Shown: in pieces, positions 1 to 7,471 of the stretch
Position numbering within the stretch: the first letter of the stretch is position 1
How the letters are laid out: every line of letters starts with the position of its first letter
DNA from: Spirosoma fluviale
Lineage (GTDB): Bacteria > Bacteroidota > Bacteroidia > Cytophagales > Spirosomataceae
Direction of reading: 5' to 3'
Assembly: GCA_945860325.1 (NCBI GenBank)
Contig: CAMARL010000059.1
Location: 1-9,948, forward strand
DNA length: 9,948 nt
Position numbers and translations under genes: made by a program
The notes under the pieces: generated by a model
What the model was told of the DNA's origin: nothing
The model's input: the letters and a program-made list of their open reading frames with translations, nothing else
The model's database searches: none

Positions 1-762
1 AAGGAATTAGGCGTGGAATTTAGAATGAATGAAAAGGTGGAGGAAATTGTGACTGAGGGTCAGCGAGCCGTGGGGATAAAAACAGCCAAAGGTATATTTG
101 CATTTGATCATGTAGCTAGTAATATGGACATTAGGCCAAGCTATAAAAATTTACTGCCCCAAATTCAAGTCCCCAAAAAGCTTTTGAATCAAGAACGGTC
201 TAGCTCCGGTGTTATATTTTATTGGGGAATGAATCGAAAATTTGATGCCTTAGGTGTTCATAATATTTTCTTTTCAGATCATTATAAGGAGGAATTCAAA
301 TGTATTTTTGAGGAAAAAACATTGTTCGATGACCCTACGATTTACCTTCATATTTCGAGTAAAGTAGCCACCGAGGATGCCCCAGAAGGGTGTGAAAATT
401 GGTTTATTTTAATCAATGCTCCGGCTAATGAGGGACAAGATTGGGATGATTTAGTTCAAAAAACAAAAGCTAATGTCATTCAAAAACTTTCAAAATGCCT
501 AGGAATAGATGTTTCGCCCTACATCGTCGCGGAAGACATTTTAGACCCACGTTCGATTGAAAGTAGAACTTCCTCTTCCGGTGGCGCACTGTATGGAAAT
601 GCCTCCAATAATAAGTTTGCGGCGTTTTTGAGACACCCAAATTATAGGTCTGCGATCAAAAATTTGTATTGGGTAGGAGGAAGTGTTCATCCAGGAGGAG
701 GAATCCCATTATGCCTGTCATCCGCTAAAATTGCTGCCAAACAATTTCAAGAAAATAATTAA
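1..762 (+). CDS. crtD: CrtD-like carotenoid desaturase (phytoene desaturase family), C-terminal part
   Basis: This is the C-terminal 253 residues of an FAD-dependent carotenoid desaturase. The reading frame is open from base 1, so the start and the N-terminal dinucleotide-binding fold lie upstream of the window; family members are about 490-500 residues, so roughly half is visible. What is seen: a KELGVEF...VEEI segment followed by a D-H-V-A-S-N-x-D motif typical of the FAD/substrate domain of this family, NNKFAAFLRHPN near residues 200-211, and the C-terminal GGSVHPGGGIP motif followed by a helix, which closes the FAD site. The HPGGGIP form and the FLRHPN segment fit Bacteroidota CrtD-type enzymes (1-hydroxycarotenoid 3,4-desaturases) better than CrtI, which usually has a GQLTVPGPGVPP-like ending. 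The exact substrate is an inference. The protein probably acts at the cytoplasmic membrane in synthesis of a yellow-orange carotenoid. The next gene starts 27 bases downstream. The GTG at 13 is internal and not a real start. Confidence 0.8.
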   Translation, partial: KELGVEFRMNEKVEEIVTEGQRAVGIKTAKGIFAFDHVASNMDIRPSYKNLLPQIQVPKKLLNQERSSSGVIFYWGMNRKFDALGVHNIFFSDHYKEEFKCIFEEKTLFDDPTIYLHISSKVATEDAPEGCENWFILINAPANEGQDWDDLVQKTKANVIQKLSKCLGIDVSPYIVAEDILDPRSIESRTSSSGGALYGNASNNKFAAFLRHPNYRSAIKNLYWVGGSVHPGGGIPLCLSSAKIAAKQFQENN

Positions 763-767
763 TTTTG
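760..767 (+). promoter_or_regulatory. possible Bacteroidota -7 promoter element ahead of the DUF4293 gene
   Basis: TAATTTTG fits the Bacteroidota housekeeping -7 consensus TAnnTTTG and sits 22 bases before the ATG at 790, overlapping the crtD stop codon. No TTTG -33 box is visible at the expected spacing of about 19-21 bases upstream. In AT-rich DNA this match could be chance, so read-through from crtD is equally possible. Confidence 0.2.
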
Positions 768-789
768 CATATTAAAAATAAGATCTACC

Positions 790-1266
790 ATGATACAAAG
801 ACCGCAATCCATTTTTTTAGCCATCGTTGTTTTAGCGCAAAGCTTTGTAGGATATGGTTGGCCTATATGGACAAAAACGGGTATTTCAGGACAAAGTGCG
901 GAATTGACTAATATTCACTGGACTATCTCTCAAAATGGGGCCATGGTCAATGAGCATTCCCATATTTTCCTTGCCCTATTGCTGATTGCGTCGACCCTTT
1001 TGACGATACTCATCCTATTTTCATTTAAAAACAGAATGCGCCAAATGACCCTCGGTCTAGTAAATTCATTATTAATCGCCGGTTCGATGGCCTATACTTT
1101 TTGGATTATTTTTAAACAAGCGATGCCTGTATTTGAACCAGAAAACCAAGGAGCCTATGGCTTTGGATTTTATGCGATGGTAGTTGCCTTATTGGCCAAT
1201 ATGATTGCCAATCGGCTCATCAGAAAAGATGAAATGCTGGTACAGTCCTCAAACAGAATGCGTTAG
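790..1266 (+). CDS. DUF4293 family integral membrane protein
   Basis: A 158-residue membrane protein of the DUF4293 family, found in Bacteroidota and of unknown function. The family signature is visible at both ends: MIQRPQSIFL at the N-terminus and NRLIRKDE..V.SSNRMR at the C-terminus. Four hydrophobic segments lie at about residues 8-24, 58-79, 86-108 and 122-143. A polar loop of about 33 residues follows the first helix, and a short basic patch (KNRMR, 80-84) separates helices 2 and 3. With four helices both termini should be on the same side, probably the cytoplasm given the basic tail. Length is normal for the family. The start is the first ATG after the crtD stop and gives the conserved N-terminus. 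Close spacing to crtD (27 bases) may mean co-transcription, but nothing in the protein suggests a role in pigment synthesis. Confidence 0.85.
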   Translation: MIQRPQSIFLAIVVLAQSFVGYGWPIWTKTGISGQSAELTNIHWTISQNGAMVNEHSHIFLALLLIASTLLTILILFSFKNRMRQMTLGLVNSLLIAGSMAYTFWIIFKQAMPVFEPENQGAYGFGFYAMVVALLANMIANRLIRKDEMLVQSSNRMR

Positions 1267-1384
1267 GCGTCAATAAATAAACGTATCAAGGCGATTTCTC
1301 TGTTTAAAATGGACGTTCATAGCGTCATTTCGTGATAAAATTGGACTCAACCTTAATTACTGATCTTTTTTGCTATGGATTGGA

Positions 1385-1392
1385 TATTTTTG
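1385..1392 (+). promoter_or_regulatory. possible Bacteroidota -7 promoter element ahead of recQ
   Basis: TATTTTTG matches the TAnnTTTG -7 consensus of the phylum and lies in the only sizeable gap before the recQ cluster. Transcription from it would start near 1399 and give a leader of about 84 bases. A TTTG at 1369-1372 is only 12 bases upstream, too close for a normal -33 box, so support is partial. Confidence 0.25.
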
Positions 1393-1413
1393 ATTAATTT
1401 CAAAATTAGAAGA

Positions 1414-1447
1414 TTTTTTTAAAGGTTTAAAATAAATCTTAAAAAAA
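1414..1447 (+). repeat. A/T-dominated inverted repeat (hairpin) upstream of recQ
   Basis: Two stacked arms can pair here. The inner stem is AAGGTTTA (1422-1429) with TAAATCTT (1433-1440), containing one G-T wobble, around a 3-base AAA loop. The outer stem is seven T (1414-1420) with seven A (1441-1447), separated from the inner stem by one bulged A at 1421. It ends 35 bases before the recQ ATG. It could be a hairpin in the recQ leader, a weak terminator for the upstream gene, or chance pairing in AT-rich DNA. The pairing was read by eye and no folding energy was computed. Confidence 0.35.
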
Positions 1448-1482
1448 CAAAAGGACAAAACAATTCAGCCGACTTAAACTAT

Positions 1483-3786
1483 ATGCCGATTACTATAACA
1501 AAAGAATTACTGAGTAAAGAACTGAAAAAAACCTTTGGGTTTAGTCAGTTCCGAGGGGAGCAGGAAGCCATCATTCAAAATACATTACAGGGAAAAAATA
1601 GTTTTGTTTTAATGCCTACGGGCGCGGGCAAATCGCTTTGCTATCAACTGCCTGCCATTGTCTTGCCAGGAACGGCGATTGTTATTTCACCGCTTATTGC
1701 CTTGATGAAAAATCAGGTGGACCAAATGGTTGCCTTTGGCATCAATGCACAGTTTTTAAATTCCTCTTTAACTCGTGCTGAAATTAATCGCGTGAAAGGT
1801 GAAGTGATTAATGGCCAAGTTAAGTTATTGTATATAGCGCCTGAATCATTAAATAAGCAAGAAAATTTAAACTTTTTAAAGCAGGCCAATATCTCTTTTG
1901 TTGCGATCGATGAGGCACATTGCATCTCTGAGTGGGGACATGACTTTAGGCCTGAATATAGAAAGATTAGAACCATCATTGAGTCCATTAATGATCAATT
2001 ACCTATCATAGCTTTGACCGCGACGGCCACTCCTAAAGTACAGCAGGACATTCAAAAAACGCTTAATTTAGAAGATGCACATGTTTTTAAATCTTCTTTT
2101 AATCGTAAAAATCTGTATTACGAAATCCGATCGAAGAAAGATATTGATAAGCAGTTGATTCGTTACATTAAATCAAACAGTGGAAAAGCCGGAATTATCT
2201 ATTGTTTGAGTAGAAAAAGAGTTGAGGAGATTTCGGATTTATTATTAGTCAATGGCGTAAAAGCACTTCCCTATCATGCGGGTTTAGAGCCGCAAGTACG
2301 TATGTCTAACCAGGAAGCCTTTTTGAATGAAGAGGTGGAGGTGATGGTGGCTACTATTGCGTTTGGAATGGGAATTGACAAGCCAGATGTTCGATTTGTT
2401 ATCCATTATGATGCCCCAAAATCACTTGAGGGATATTACCAAGAAACGGGTCGTGCGGGTAGAGATGGACTAGAGGGTACGTGTATTTTGTTTTACACCT
2501 ACGATGATATATTGAAATTAGATAAATTCAATAAGGACAAGGCGGTGTCTGAGAAAGAAAATGCCAAGTTGTTATTGACCGAAATGGTGTATTATGCCAA
2601 TCTAGGAGTTTGTAGAAGAAAGCAGTTATTGGGTTATTTTGGAGAGTACATGGCTGATAATTGCGGTTTTTGCGATAATTGCATGCACCCAACACCTACT
2701 TACAAGGCTGAACAAGAGGTTAATGTAGTTTTAGAAGCCATTAAACAAACAGGAGAAAATTTTGAGGCAGAGCATATAGCCGATGTATTAGAGGGTAAAA
2801 ACAACCCCTATATTACAAGTAATGAACAGGCTAAGCTGTCGGTTTTTGGGATAGGAAAAGAAGTTTCTTGGAATAAAATTGTGGAAGAGGAAGATGAGGA
2901 CGATGAAGATGAGGATGGAAATCCTAAAAAGCCGCAATTACGTAAAAGAACTGCCAAAGAACCTAATCCAGAAAGTGTAAAATCGCCATGGATTTCGTTT
3001 ATCAAACAAGTTTTGATTTATGGTTTGTTGGAAAAGGATATTGAAAATTATGGTATTTTAAAGATTTCGGAGAAGGGCCATGCATTTTTAAAAGACTCAC
3101 ATCCTTTAACATTTTCCAGAGACCATGACTATGAAAAAGAGGCCATTGACTTAGAAAATGCGGAGGAAAGTTTAGCCTTGGGAGCAAAAGCCTATGATGA
3201 TGCATTATTTGAGTTATTAAAGAACCTTCGAAAAAAGGTAGCCAAAGAGAAGAATTTGCCTCCTTATGTTATTTTCCAAGATCCATCTTTGGAGGAAATG
3301 GCAACCACCTATCCTACCACGCAGGAAGAAATGGCTCAGATTAATGGAGTTGGGATGGGGAAAGTGGTGAAATTTGGGAAACAATTCATTGATGCGATTA
3401 TTCGGTATGTGGAGGAAAACGAAATAGAAACGGCCAAGGAAGTAGTCGTAAAATCGACCGTTAATAAATCGAAAATTAAAATACATATCATCCAGCAGGT
3501 GGATCGTAAAATTGATTTAGATATTATTGCGGAGCAAAAGGAAATCTCCATGGTGGATTTAATTCAAGAGATTGAAACCATTTGTTATTCAGGGACCAAA
3601 TTGAACTTAGATTATTTTATTAATCAAGTAATAGAACCCGATAAGCAGGATGAGATTTTCGAATATTTCATGAGTGCAGATTCAGATAATATTGCCACAG
3701 CATTAGAAAACTGTAACATTGAGGATGTAAATGAGGAGGAGCTCCGATTAATGCGGATCAAGTTTTTAAGTGAATTAGCGAATTAG
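1483..3786 (+). CDS. recQ: ATP-dependent DNA helicase RecQ
   Basis: A 767-residue RecQ-family 3'-5' DNA helicase, a cytoplasmic enzyme of recombinational repair and stalled-fork processing. Helicase motifs are complete: Walker A TGAGKS (46-51), DEAH box (143-146) followed by the aromatic-rich loop CISEWGHDFRPEYR, motif III TATA (179-182), motif V ATIAFGMGIDKPDVR (290-304) and motif VI QETGRAGRDG (320-329). The zinc-binding cysteines are C377, C394, C397 and C400, at nearly the same positions as in E. coli RecQ. An RQC winged-helix region follows (about 410-540), then an HRDC domain (about 570-645). About 110 further residues (to 767) resemble the helical C-terminal extension found in many Bacteroidota and Firmicutes RecQ proteins. 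The RQC region is interrupted by an acidic run (468-478, all D/E) and a lysine/proline-rich stretch to about 500. The ATG at 1483 gives a normal N-terminus. No strong ribosome-binding site is seen, as is usual in the phylum. purD follows after 14 bases. Confidence 0.96.
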   Translation: MPITITKELLSKELKKTFGFSQFRGEQEAIIQNTLQGKNSFVLMPTGAGKSLCYQLPAIVLPGTAIVISPLIALMKNQVDQMVAFGINAQFLNSSLTRAEINRVKGEVINGQVKLLYIAPESLNKQENLNFLKQANISFVAIDEAHCISEWGHDFRPEYRKIRTIIESINDQLPIIALTATATPKVQQDIQKTLNLEDAHVFKSSFNRKNLYYEIRSKKDIDKQLIRYIKSNSGKAGIIYCLSRKRVEEISDLLLVNGVKALPYHAGLEPQVRMSNQEAFLNEEVEVMVATIAFGMGIDKPDVRFVIHYDAPKSLEGYYQETGRAGRDGLEGTCILFYTYDDILKLDKFNKDKAVSEKENAKLLLTEMVYYANLGVCRRKQLLGYFGEYMADNCGFCDNCMHPTPTYKAEQEVNVVLEAIKQTGENFEAEHIADVLEGKNNPYITSNEQAKLSVFGIGKEVSWNKIVEEEDEDDEDEDGNPKKPQLRKRTAKEPNPESVKSPWISFIKQVLIYGLLEKDIENYGILKISEKGHAFLKDSHPLTFSRDHDYEKEAIDLENAEESLALGAKAYDDALFELLKNLRKKVAKEKNLPPYVIFQDPSLEEMATTYPTTQEEMAQINGVGMGKVVKFGKQFIDAIIRYVEENEIETAKEVVVKSTVNKSKIKIHIIQQVDRKIDLDIIAEQKEISMVDLIQEIETICYSGTKLNLDYFINQVIEPDKQDEIFEYFMSADSDNIATALENCNIEDVNEEELRLMRIKFLSELAN

Positions 3787-3800
3787 AACTACCATTAAGT

Positions 3801-5087
3801 ATGAATGTATTGATATTGGGATCGGGGGGACGTGAGCATGCTTTTGCATGGAAAATCTCTCAAAGTAATTTGTTGAGCCATTTATTTATTGCCCCCGGTA
3901 ATCCTGGGACAGCTAATTTGGGCATAAACTTAGCCTTAGAAGTCACTGATTTTGAGGGAATTGTCGCTGCAATCCGTGTAAATCATATTGACTTGGTCAT
4001 TGTAGGTCCGGAGGAACCTTTGGTACGAGGCATACGAAATTTCATTGAATCCCAAGTAGACTTACAACACGTAGGAATCGTGGGTCCGGGCTCAGATGGG
4101 GCTCAGTTGGAAGGAAGCAAGGATTTCTCGAAAAATTTTATGCATACTTACGGCATACCTACTGCCGCCTCTAAAACATTTACCAAAGAGACTATTCAAG
4201 ACGGATTACTTTATTTAGAAGAGCAAAGTTTACCTATTGTTTTAAAGGCAGATGGCTTAGCTGCTGGGAAAGGGGTTATTATAGCGCAAAGTCTACAGGA
4301 GGCCAAAGGGGCTCTAGAAGAAATGCTATTGGAATCGAAATTTGGCGCCGCTTCTGAAAAAGTGGTGATTGAAGAATTTCTAAGGGGCATCGAACTTTCT
4401 GTTTTTGTTTTAACTGATGGAGAAAATTATGTGGTTTTGCCAGAGGCAAAAGATTATAAGCGTATTGGAGATAATGATGAAGGCTTAAATACGGGAGGGA
4501 TGGGTGCTGTTTCCCCCTTACCATTTGCCACAGCTAAATTCATGGAATTAGTCAAAACGAAAGTGATCGACCCGACCATGCATGGACTTCATGCTGAAAA
4601 AATTAAATATCAAGGATTTATATTTATTGGCCTAATGAATCATGAAGGTGAACCCTATGTCATCGAGTACAATGCTCGGATGGGTGACCCTGAAACTGAA
4701 GTAGTATTACCAAGAATCGAATCTGATTTCCTATCTTTACTGATTGCTTCCTCAAATGGTACTTTGAGTGAACAAAATTTACAGATTTCAAGTCAGTACG
4801 CTGTTACGACCATGGTGGTCGCTGAAGGATATCCCGAGACGTACAGGAAAGGGGATATCATTTCAAATTTAGAAAAAATAGAGGATGCCTACATTTTCCA
4901 TGCGGGAACAAAGGAAACAAATGGAGAAATAATGACCAATGGGGGTCGAGTAATGGCCTTTACAGGTACCTCAAATACGTTAGAAAATGCCATTCAAAAG
5001 TCGCAAAAGGCGGCGATTACGGCAAAATATGAGGGTAAAAATTTTAGACGAGATATCGGCTTAGATGTTCTTAGATTTAAGAATTAA
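3801..5087 (+). CDS. purD: phosphoribosylamine--glycine ligase (GAR synthetase)
   Basis: A 428-residue PurD, which joins 5-phosphoribosylamine and glycine using ATP in the second step of de novo purine synthesis. The length is typical for a monofunctional bacterial enzyme, with no fusion to PurM or PurN. Visible marks are the N-terminal MNVLILGSGGREHA, the GPEEPLVRG motif (69-77), an ATP-grasp core with LKADGLAAGKGV (148-159), EEFLRGIELSVF (191-202), DYKRIGDNDEGLNTGGMG (218-235) and the metal-binding YNARMGDPETE (290-300, with E289 and N291 as likely Mg ligands), then the small C-terminal domain. It starts 14 bases after recQ and is followed 22 bases later by ricT, so it is probably co-transcribed with both. 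No purine riboswitch is evident upstream, where the spacer is too short. Nothing suggests damage or transfer. Confidence 0.97.
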   Translation: MNVLILGSGGREHAFAWKISQSNLLSHLFIAPGNPGTANLGINLALEVTDFEGIVAAIRVNHIDLVIVGPEEPLVRGIRNFIESQVDLQHVGIVGPGSDGAQLEGSKDFSKNFMHTYGIPTAASKTFTKETIQDGLLYLEEQSLPIVLKADGLAAGKGVIIAQSLQEAKGALEEMLLESKFGAASEKVVIEEFLRGIELSVFVLTDGENYVVLPEAKDYKRIGDNDEGLNTGGMGAVSPLPFATAKFMELVKTKVIDPTMHGLHAEKIKYQGFIFIGLMNHEGEPYVIEYNARMGDPETEVVLPRIESDFLSLLIASSNGTLSEQNLQISSQYAVTTMVVAEGYPETYRKGDIISNLEKIEDAYIFHAGTKETNGEIMTNGGRVMAFTGTSNTLENAIQKSQKAAITAKYEGKNFRRDIGLDVLRFKN

Positions 5088-5109
5088 TAGCTGATTTACA
5101 TATAAAAAT

Positions 5110-6504
5110 ATGGGATGTAAATCGTGCTCCACAGGATCATGTGGATCGAAAAAAGTTGAAGGAGAAGTTGTAGGCTGCCAAAGTAATGGCAGTTGTGGCA
5201 CAGGTGCCTGCAACAAAATGAATGTTTTTGATTGGCTATCCGATCTGGATGTGCCTCAATTTCAACGTTTTCAAATCGTAGAAGTAAAATTCAAAGGGGG
5301 AAGAAAGGAATACTTTAGAAATTCCACCGAACTAATTTTGCATACAGGAGATCCCGTGATGATCGAATCATCTACGGGTATCCACTTGGGGGTGGTTTCG
5401 TTGCAAGGTGAGCTTGTCAGACTTCAGTTGCTAAAAAAGTCTATCAAAGACGACGAGAACCTGAAAAACATTGTTCGAATTGCCAATGAAAAAGATGTAG
5501 AAAAGCATGAGCAGGCTATTGCAAGGGACTTACCTACCATGTACCGCGGCCGACAAATCATACAAGATTTGAAGTTGAACATGAAACTTTCTGATGTTGA
5601 GTTTCAGTCTGATGGCACTAAAGCCGTATTTTATTATTCTTCGGATGACCGAGTTGATTTCAGGGAATTAATTAAATTATTGGCTACCGAATTTAAAATT
5701 CGGGTAGAAATGAAACAAATTTCGTTGCGTCAAGAGGCAGGAAGATTAGGGGGTATTGGGATTTGCGGAAGAGAATTATGTTGTTCTACGTGGCTTACAG
5801 ACTTTAAAAATGTTACGACGGCAGCGGCTCGCTATCAAAATTTATCCTTAAACCCGGTGAAATTAAGCGGGCAATGTGGTCGTTTGAAATGTTGTTTAAA
5901 TTATGAATTAGAGACTTACATGGATGCTTTAAAAGGCATTCCGACGATCGAAGGAAGGATAAAAACGAAAAAGGGAGAAGCTGTATTACAAAAAACAGAT
6001 ATTTTCAAAAGAATGATGTGGTTTGGAATTATAGGGGAAGAGGCTATTTGGATTCCTGTTTCCTGTGACCGCGTTCAAGAAATTATCGATTTAAATAAAA
6101 AGGGTATTATCCCAGAGTCATTTGAAGACCTAAACCCTGATGCACCGGTGATTGAAAAATTGAGCTTATCCCAATTAAACTCTGATTTAGATCGCATGGA
6201 TAAAAAATACGGGGGCTCTAAAAATAAAGGTGGGTTCAAAAAAGGCCCGAATGAAAATCGGTTTAGGGATAATGATCCAAATAGACCAAGGCCAAATTTC
6301 CAACAAAGACCTAAGCCCAATAATCCGAATCAAAAAGGCCCTGATGCCATTAGCACCGGTGAAGGTACTCCAGTTCCCAATGGGCCAATGGGCGATAGTC
6401 AATCACCAGAAAACAGCGCTACTCCAAAGCCTTTTAAGAAAAAGTTTAAAAAGAAGTTTAAACCAAGACCTCCAGGAAATGCGCCTGAAACTCCTCAAGT
6501 TTAG
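5110..6504 (+). CDS. ricT: RicT (YaaT-like) PSP1-domain Fe-S protein
   Basis: A 464-residue protein with a PSP1 domain (about 55-330), homologous to RicT/YaaT. In B. subtilis RicT forms a complex with RicA and RicF that carries [4Fe-4S] clusters and affects RNase Y-dependent mRNA processing; whether that holds here is an inference, as RicA and RicF are not in view. The conserved cysteine motifs are clear: GGIGICGRELCC (214-225) and SGQCGRLKCCLNYE (253-266). A cysteine-rich head precedes the domain, with C3, C6, C11, C23, C29 and C34, ahead of NVFDWLSDLDVP. The tail from about 365 is low-complexity, rich in K, N, P and G, ending in a (FKKK)-like basic run (442-451). Such heads and tails occur in Bacteroidota homologues. 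The last 26 bases overlap the start of gldH, and this ricT-gldH pairing is recurrent in the phylum as far as I recall. Confidence 0.92.
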   Translation: MGCKSCSTGSCGSKKVEGEVVGCQSNGSCGTGACNKMNVFDWLSDLDVPQFQRFQIVEVKFKGGRKEYFRNSTELILHTGDPVMIESSTGIHLGVVSLQGELVRLQLLKKSIKDDENLKNIVRIANEKDVEKHEQAIARDLPTMYRGRQIIQDLKLNMKLSDVEFQSDGTKAVFYYSSDDRVDFRELIKLLATEFKIRVEMKQISLRQEAGRLGGIGICGRELCCSTWLTDFKNVTTAAARYQNLSLNPVKLSGQCGRLKCCLNYELETYMDALKGIPTIEGRIKTKKGEAVLQKTDIFKRMMWFGIIGEEAIWIPVSCDRVQEIIDLNKKGIIPESFEDLNPDAPVIEKLSLSQLNSDLDRMDKKYGGSKNKGGFKKGPNENRFRDNDPNRPRPNFQQRPKPNNPNQKGPDAISTGEGTPVPNGPMGDSQSPENSATPKPFKKKFKKKFKPRPPGNAPETPQV

Positions 6505-6997
6505 ATGGAGGTACACTCCTTTCCCTTTAAGATTTCAATTAATCATAGGCTTATTAATTGGATTTGTGTTTCTGGGTTGTAGTGAAAATGAGCTTGTCAA
6601 CGAAAGACAATCGTTGGGTGAGATGGGTTGGATACAAAAAAACAAATTTGAAATCCCCTTTCAAATTACAGATACTTCTCAAGCATATGATATGCAAGTG
6701 GCTATCCGACAAACGAATACATATTCTTTCTATAATTTATATTTCATTTCTGAAATTTTGAGTGAAGAAGGAAAAAGCATTAAAAAAGCGGAGGCTGAGG
6801 CCATTTTTTATGATGCAAAATCTGGGAAACCTAAGGGTTCAGGATTAGGTGATATGTATAGTCATTCTTATACCATTTTTAAAAATTTGAAGTTTCCTAA
6901 ATCAGGTGCCTACAGAATACGTTTACAGCAAAACATGAGAATGGACACCTTAGAAGGGATCGTGTCAGTGGGCGCCTCTTTAATAAAAAAGAAATAA
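6479..6997 (+). CDS. gldH: gliding motility lipoprotein GldH
   Basis: A 172-residue lipoprotein matching GldH, required for gliding in Flavobacterium johnsoniae and widespread even in non-gliding Bacteroidota. The N-terminus is basic (MRLKLLKFRWR), followed by a hydrophobic stretch (about 21-32) and a lipobox-like FLGC with the lipidated cysteine at residue 34. Family features in the mature part are the GW near residues 49-50, the RQTNTYSFYNLYF segment (about 78-90), GSGLGD (about 121-126), FPKSGAYRI and QNMR. Start choice: the frame is open far upstream inside ricT (from 6230), but that part is an out-of-frame shadow of the ricT tail. The ATG at 6479 is the last ATG before the signal sequence, giving a 26-base overlap with ricT and suggesting translational coupling. 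The ATG at 6505, just past the ricT stop, is in the wrong frame. The Lrp gene starts 3 bases after the stop. Confidence 0.88.
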   Translation: MRLKLLKFRWRYTPFPLRFQLIIGLLIGFVFLGCSENELVNERQSLGEMGWIQKNKFEIPFQITDTSQAYDMQVAIRQTNTYSFYNLYFISEILSEEGKSIKKAEAEAIFYDAKSGKPKGSGLGDMYSHSYTIFKNLKFPKSGAYRIRLQQNMRMDTLEGIVSVGASLIKKK

Positions 6998-7000
6998 AGG

Positions 7001-7471
7001 ATGGCAAAATTAGATGAAATAGATAAACAAATACTTGCCTTTTTGCATGAAGATGCCTTTTTGTCGAATAAGGAAATGGCGAGTCGTTTGGGCATGAGTG
7101 CCACGCCCATCCATGAGCGAATCAAGCGTATGGAAAAAGATGGGGTCATTACTGGGTATAAGGCTATTATTAATCATAATAAATTAGGCAAATCCTTGAC
7201 CGTGTTCTGTGATATTTCCTTAAAAGAACATGCGGCGGAATATTTAAACCAATTTGAAAAAGATGTGATGGAATTACTCGAAGTGCAAGAGTGCTATTGC
7301 GTTTCCGGACAAAGTGATTTTTTGTTAAAAATTGTGGTGGCCGACATGGATGAGTACCGTCATTTTATCCTGCATAAATTGGCCAGTTTGAAAAACATTG
7401 GAAATGCTCAAAGCCATTTTGTCATGAATCAAACTCAAAATGAACATATTTTGCCCTGGTTAACTAATTAA
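7001..7471 (+). CDS. Lrp/AsnC family transcriptional regulator
   Basis: A 156-residue regulator of the leucine-responsive (Lrp/AsnC) family. The N-terminal helix-turn-helix begins with LDEIDKQILAFL (4-15) and continues through ASRLGMSATPIHERIKRME (27-45). The motif GVITGYKAIIN (48-58) leads into a C-terminal RAM/AsnC ligand-binding domain (about 65-145) with the family pattern VQECYCVSGQSDFLLKIVVADMDEY (95-119). These proteins form dimers to octamers and usually respond to amino acids; the ligand and target genes cannot be read from the sequence. It starts 3 bases after gldH, so it is co-transcribed with the upstream genes, and it precedes the efflux genes by 84 bases. AGG lies directly against the ATG, too close to be a normal ribosome-binding site. 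Confidence 0.93.
   Translation: MAKLDEIDKQILAFLHEDAFLSNKEMASRLGMSATPIHERIKRMEKDGVITGYKAIINHNKLGKSLTVFCDISLKEHAAEYLNQFEKDVMELLEVQECYCVSGQSDFLLKIVVADMDEYRHFILHKLASLKNIGNAQSHFVMNQTQNEHILPWLTN

Noticed and set aside
1267..1360. Terminator after the DUF4293 gene
   Set aside because: The GACG/CGTC pairing at 1312-1326 has only a 4-bp stem and no T run follows, so it does not qualify.
1713..3551. Several minus-strand open frames inside recQ
   Set aside because: They lie opposite a complete RecQ with all motifs. The serine-rich one at 2808-3005 is just the complement of the acidic Asp/Glu codons.
6230..6478. Upstream extension of the gldH reading frame
   Set aside because: It lies over the ricT tail in another frame, has no signal-peptide logic, and reads as a basic, Ile/Leu-rich shadow. 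The signal sequence of the lipoprotein begins only after the ATG at 6479.
6505..6582. Short frame beginning at the ATG right after the ricT stop
   Set aside because: It gives a 25-residue peptide with no family feature and runs out of frame with gldH.
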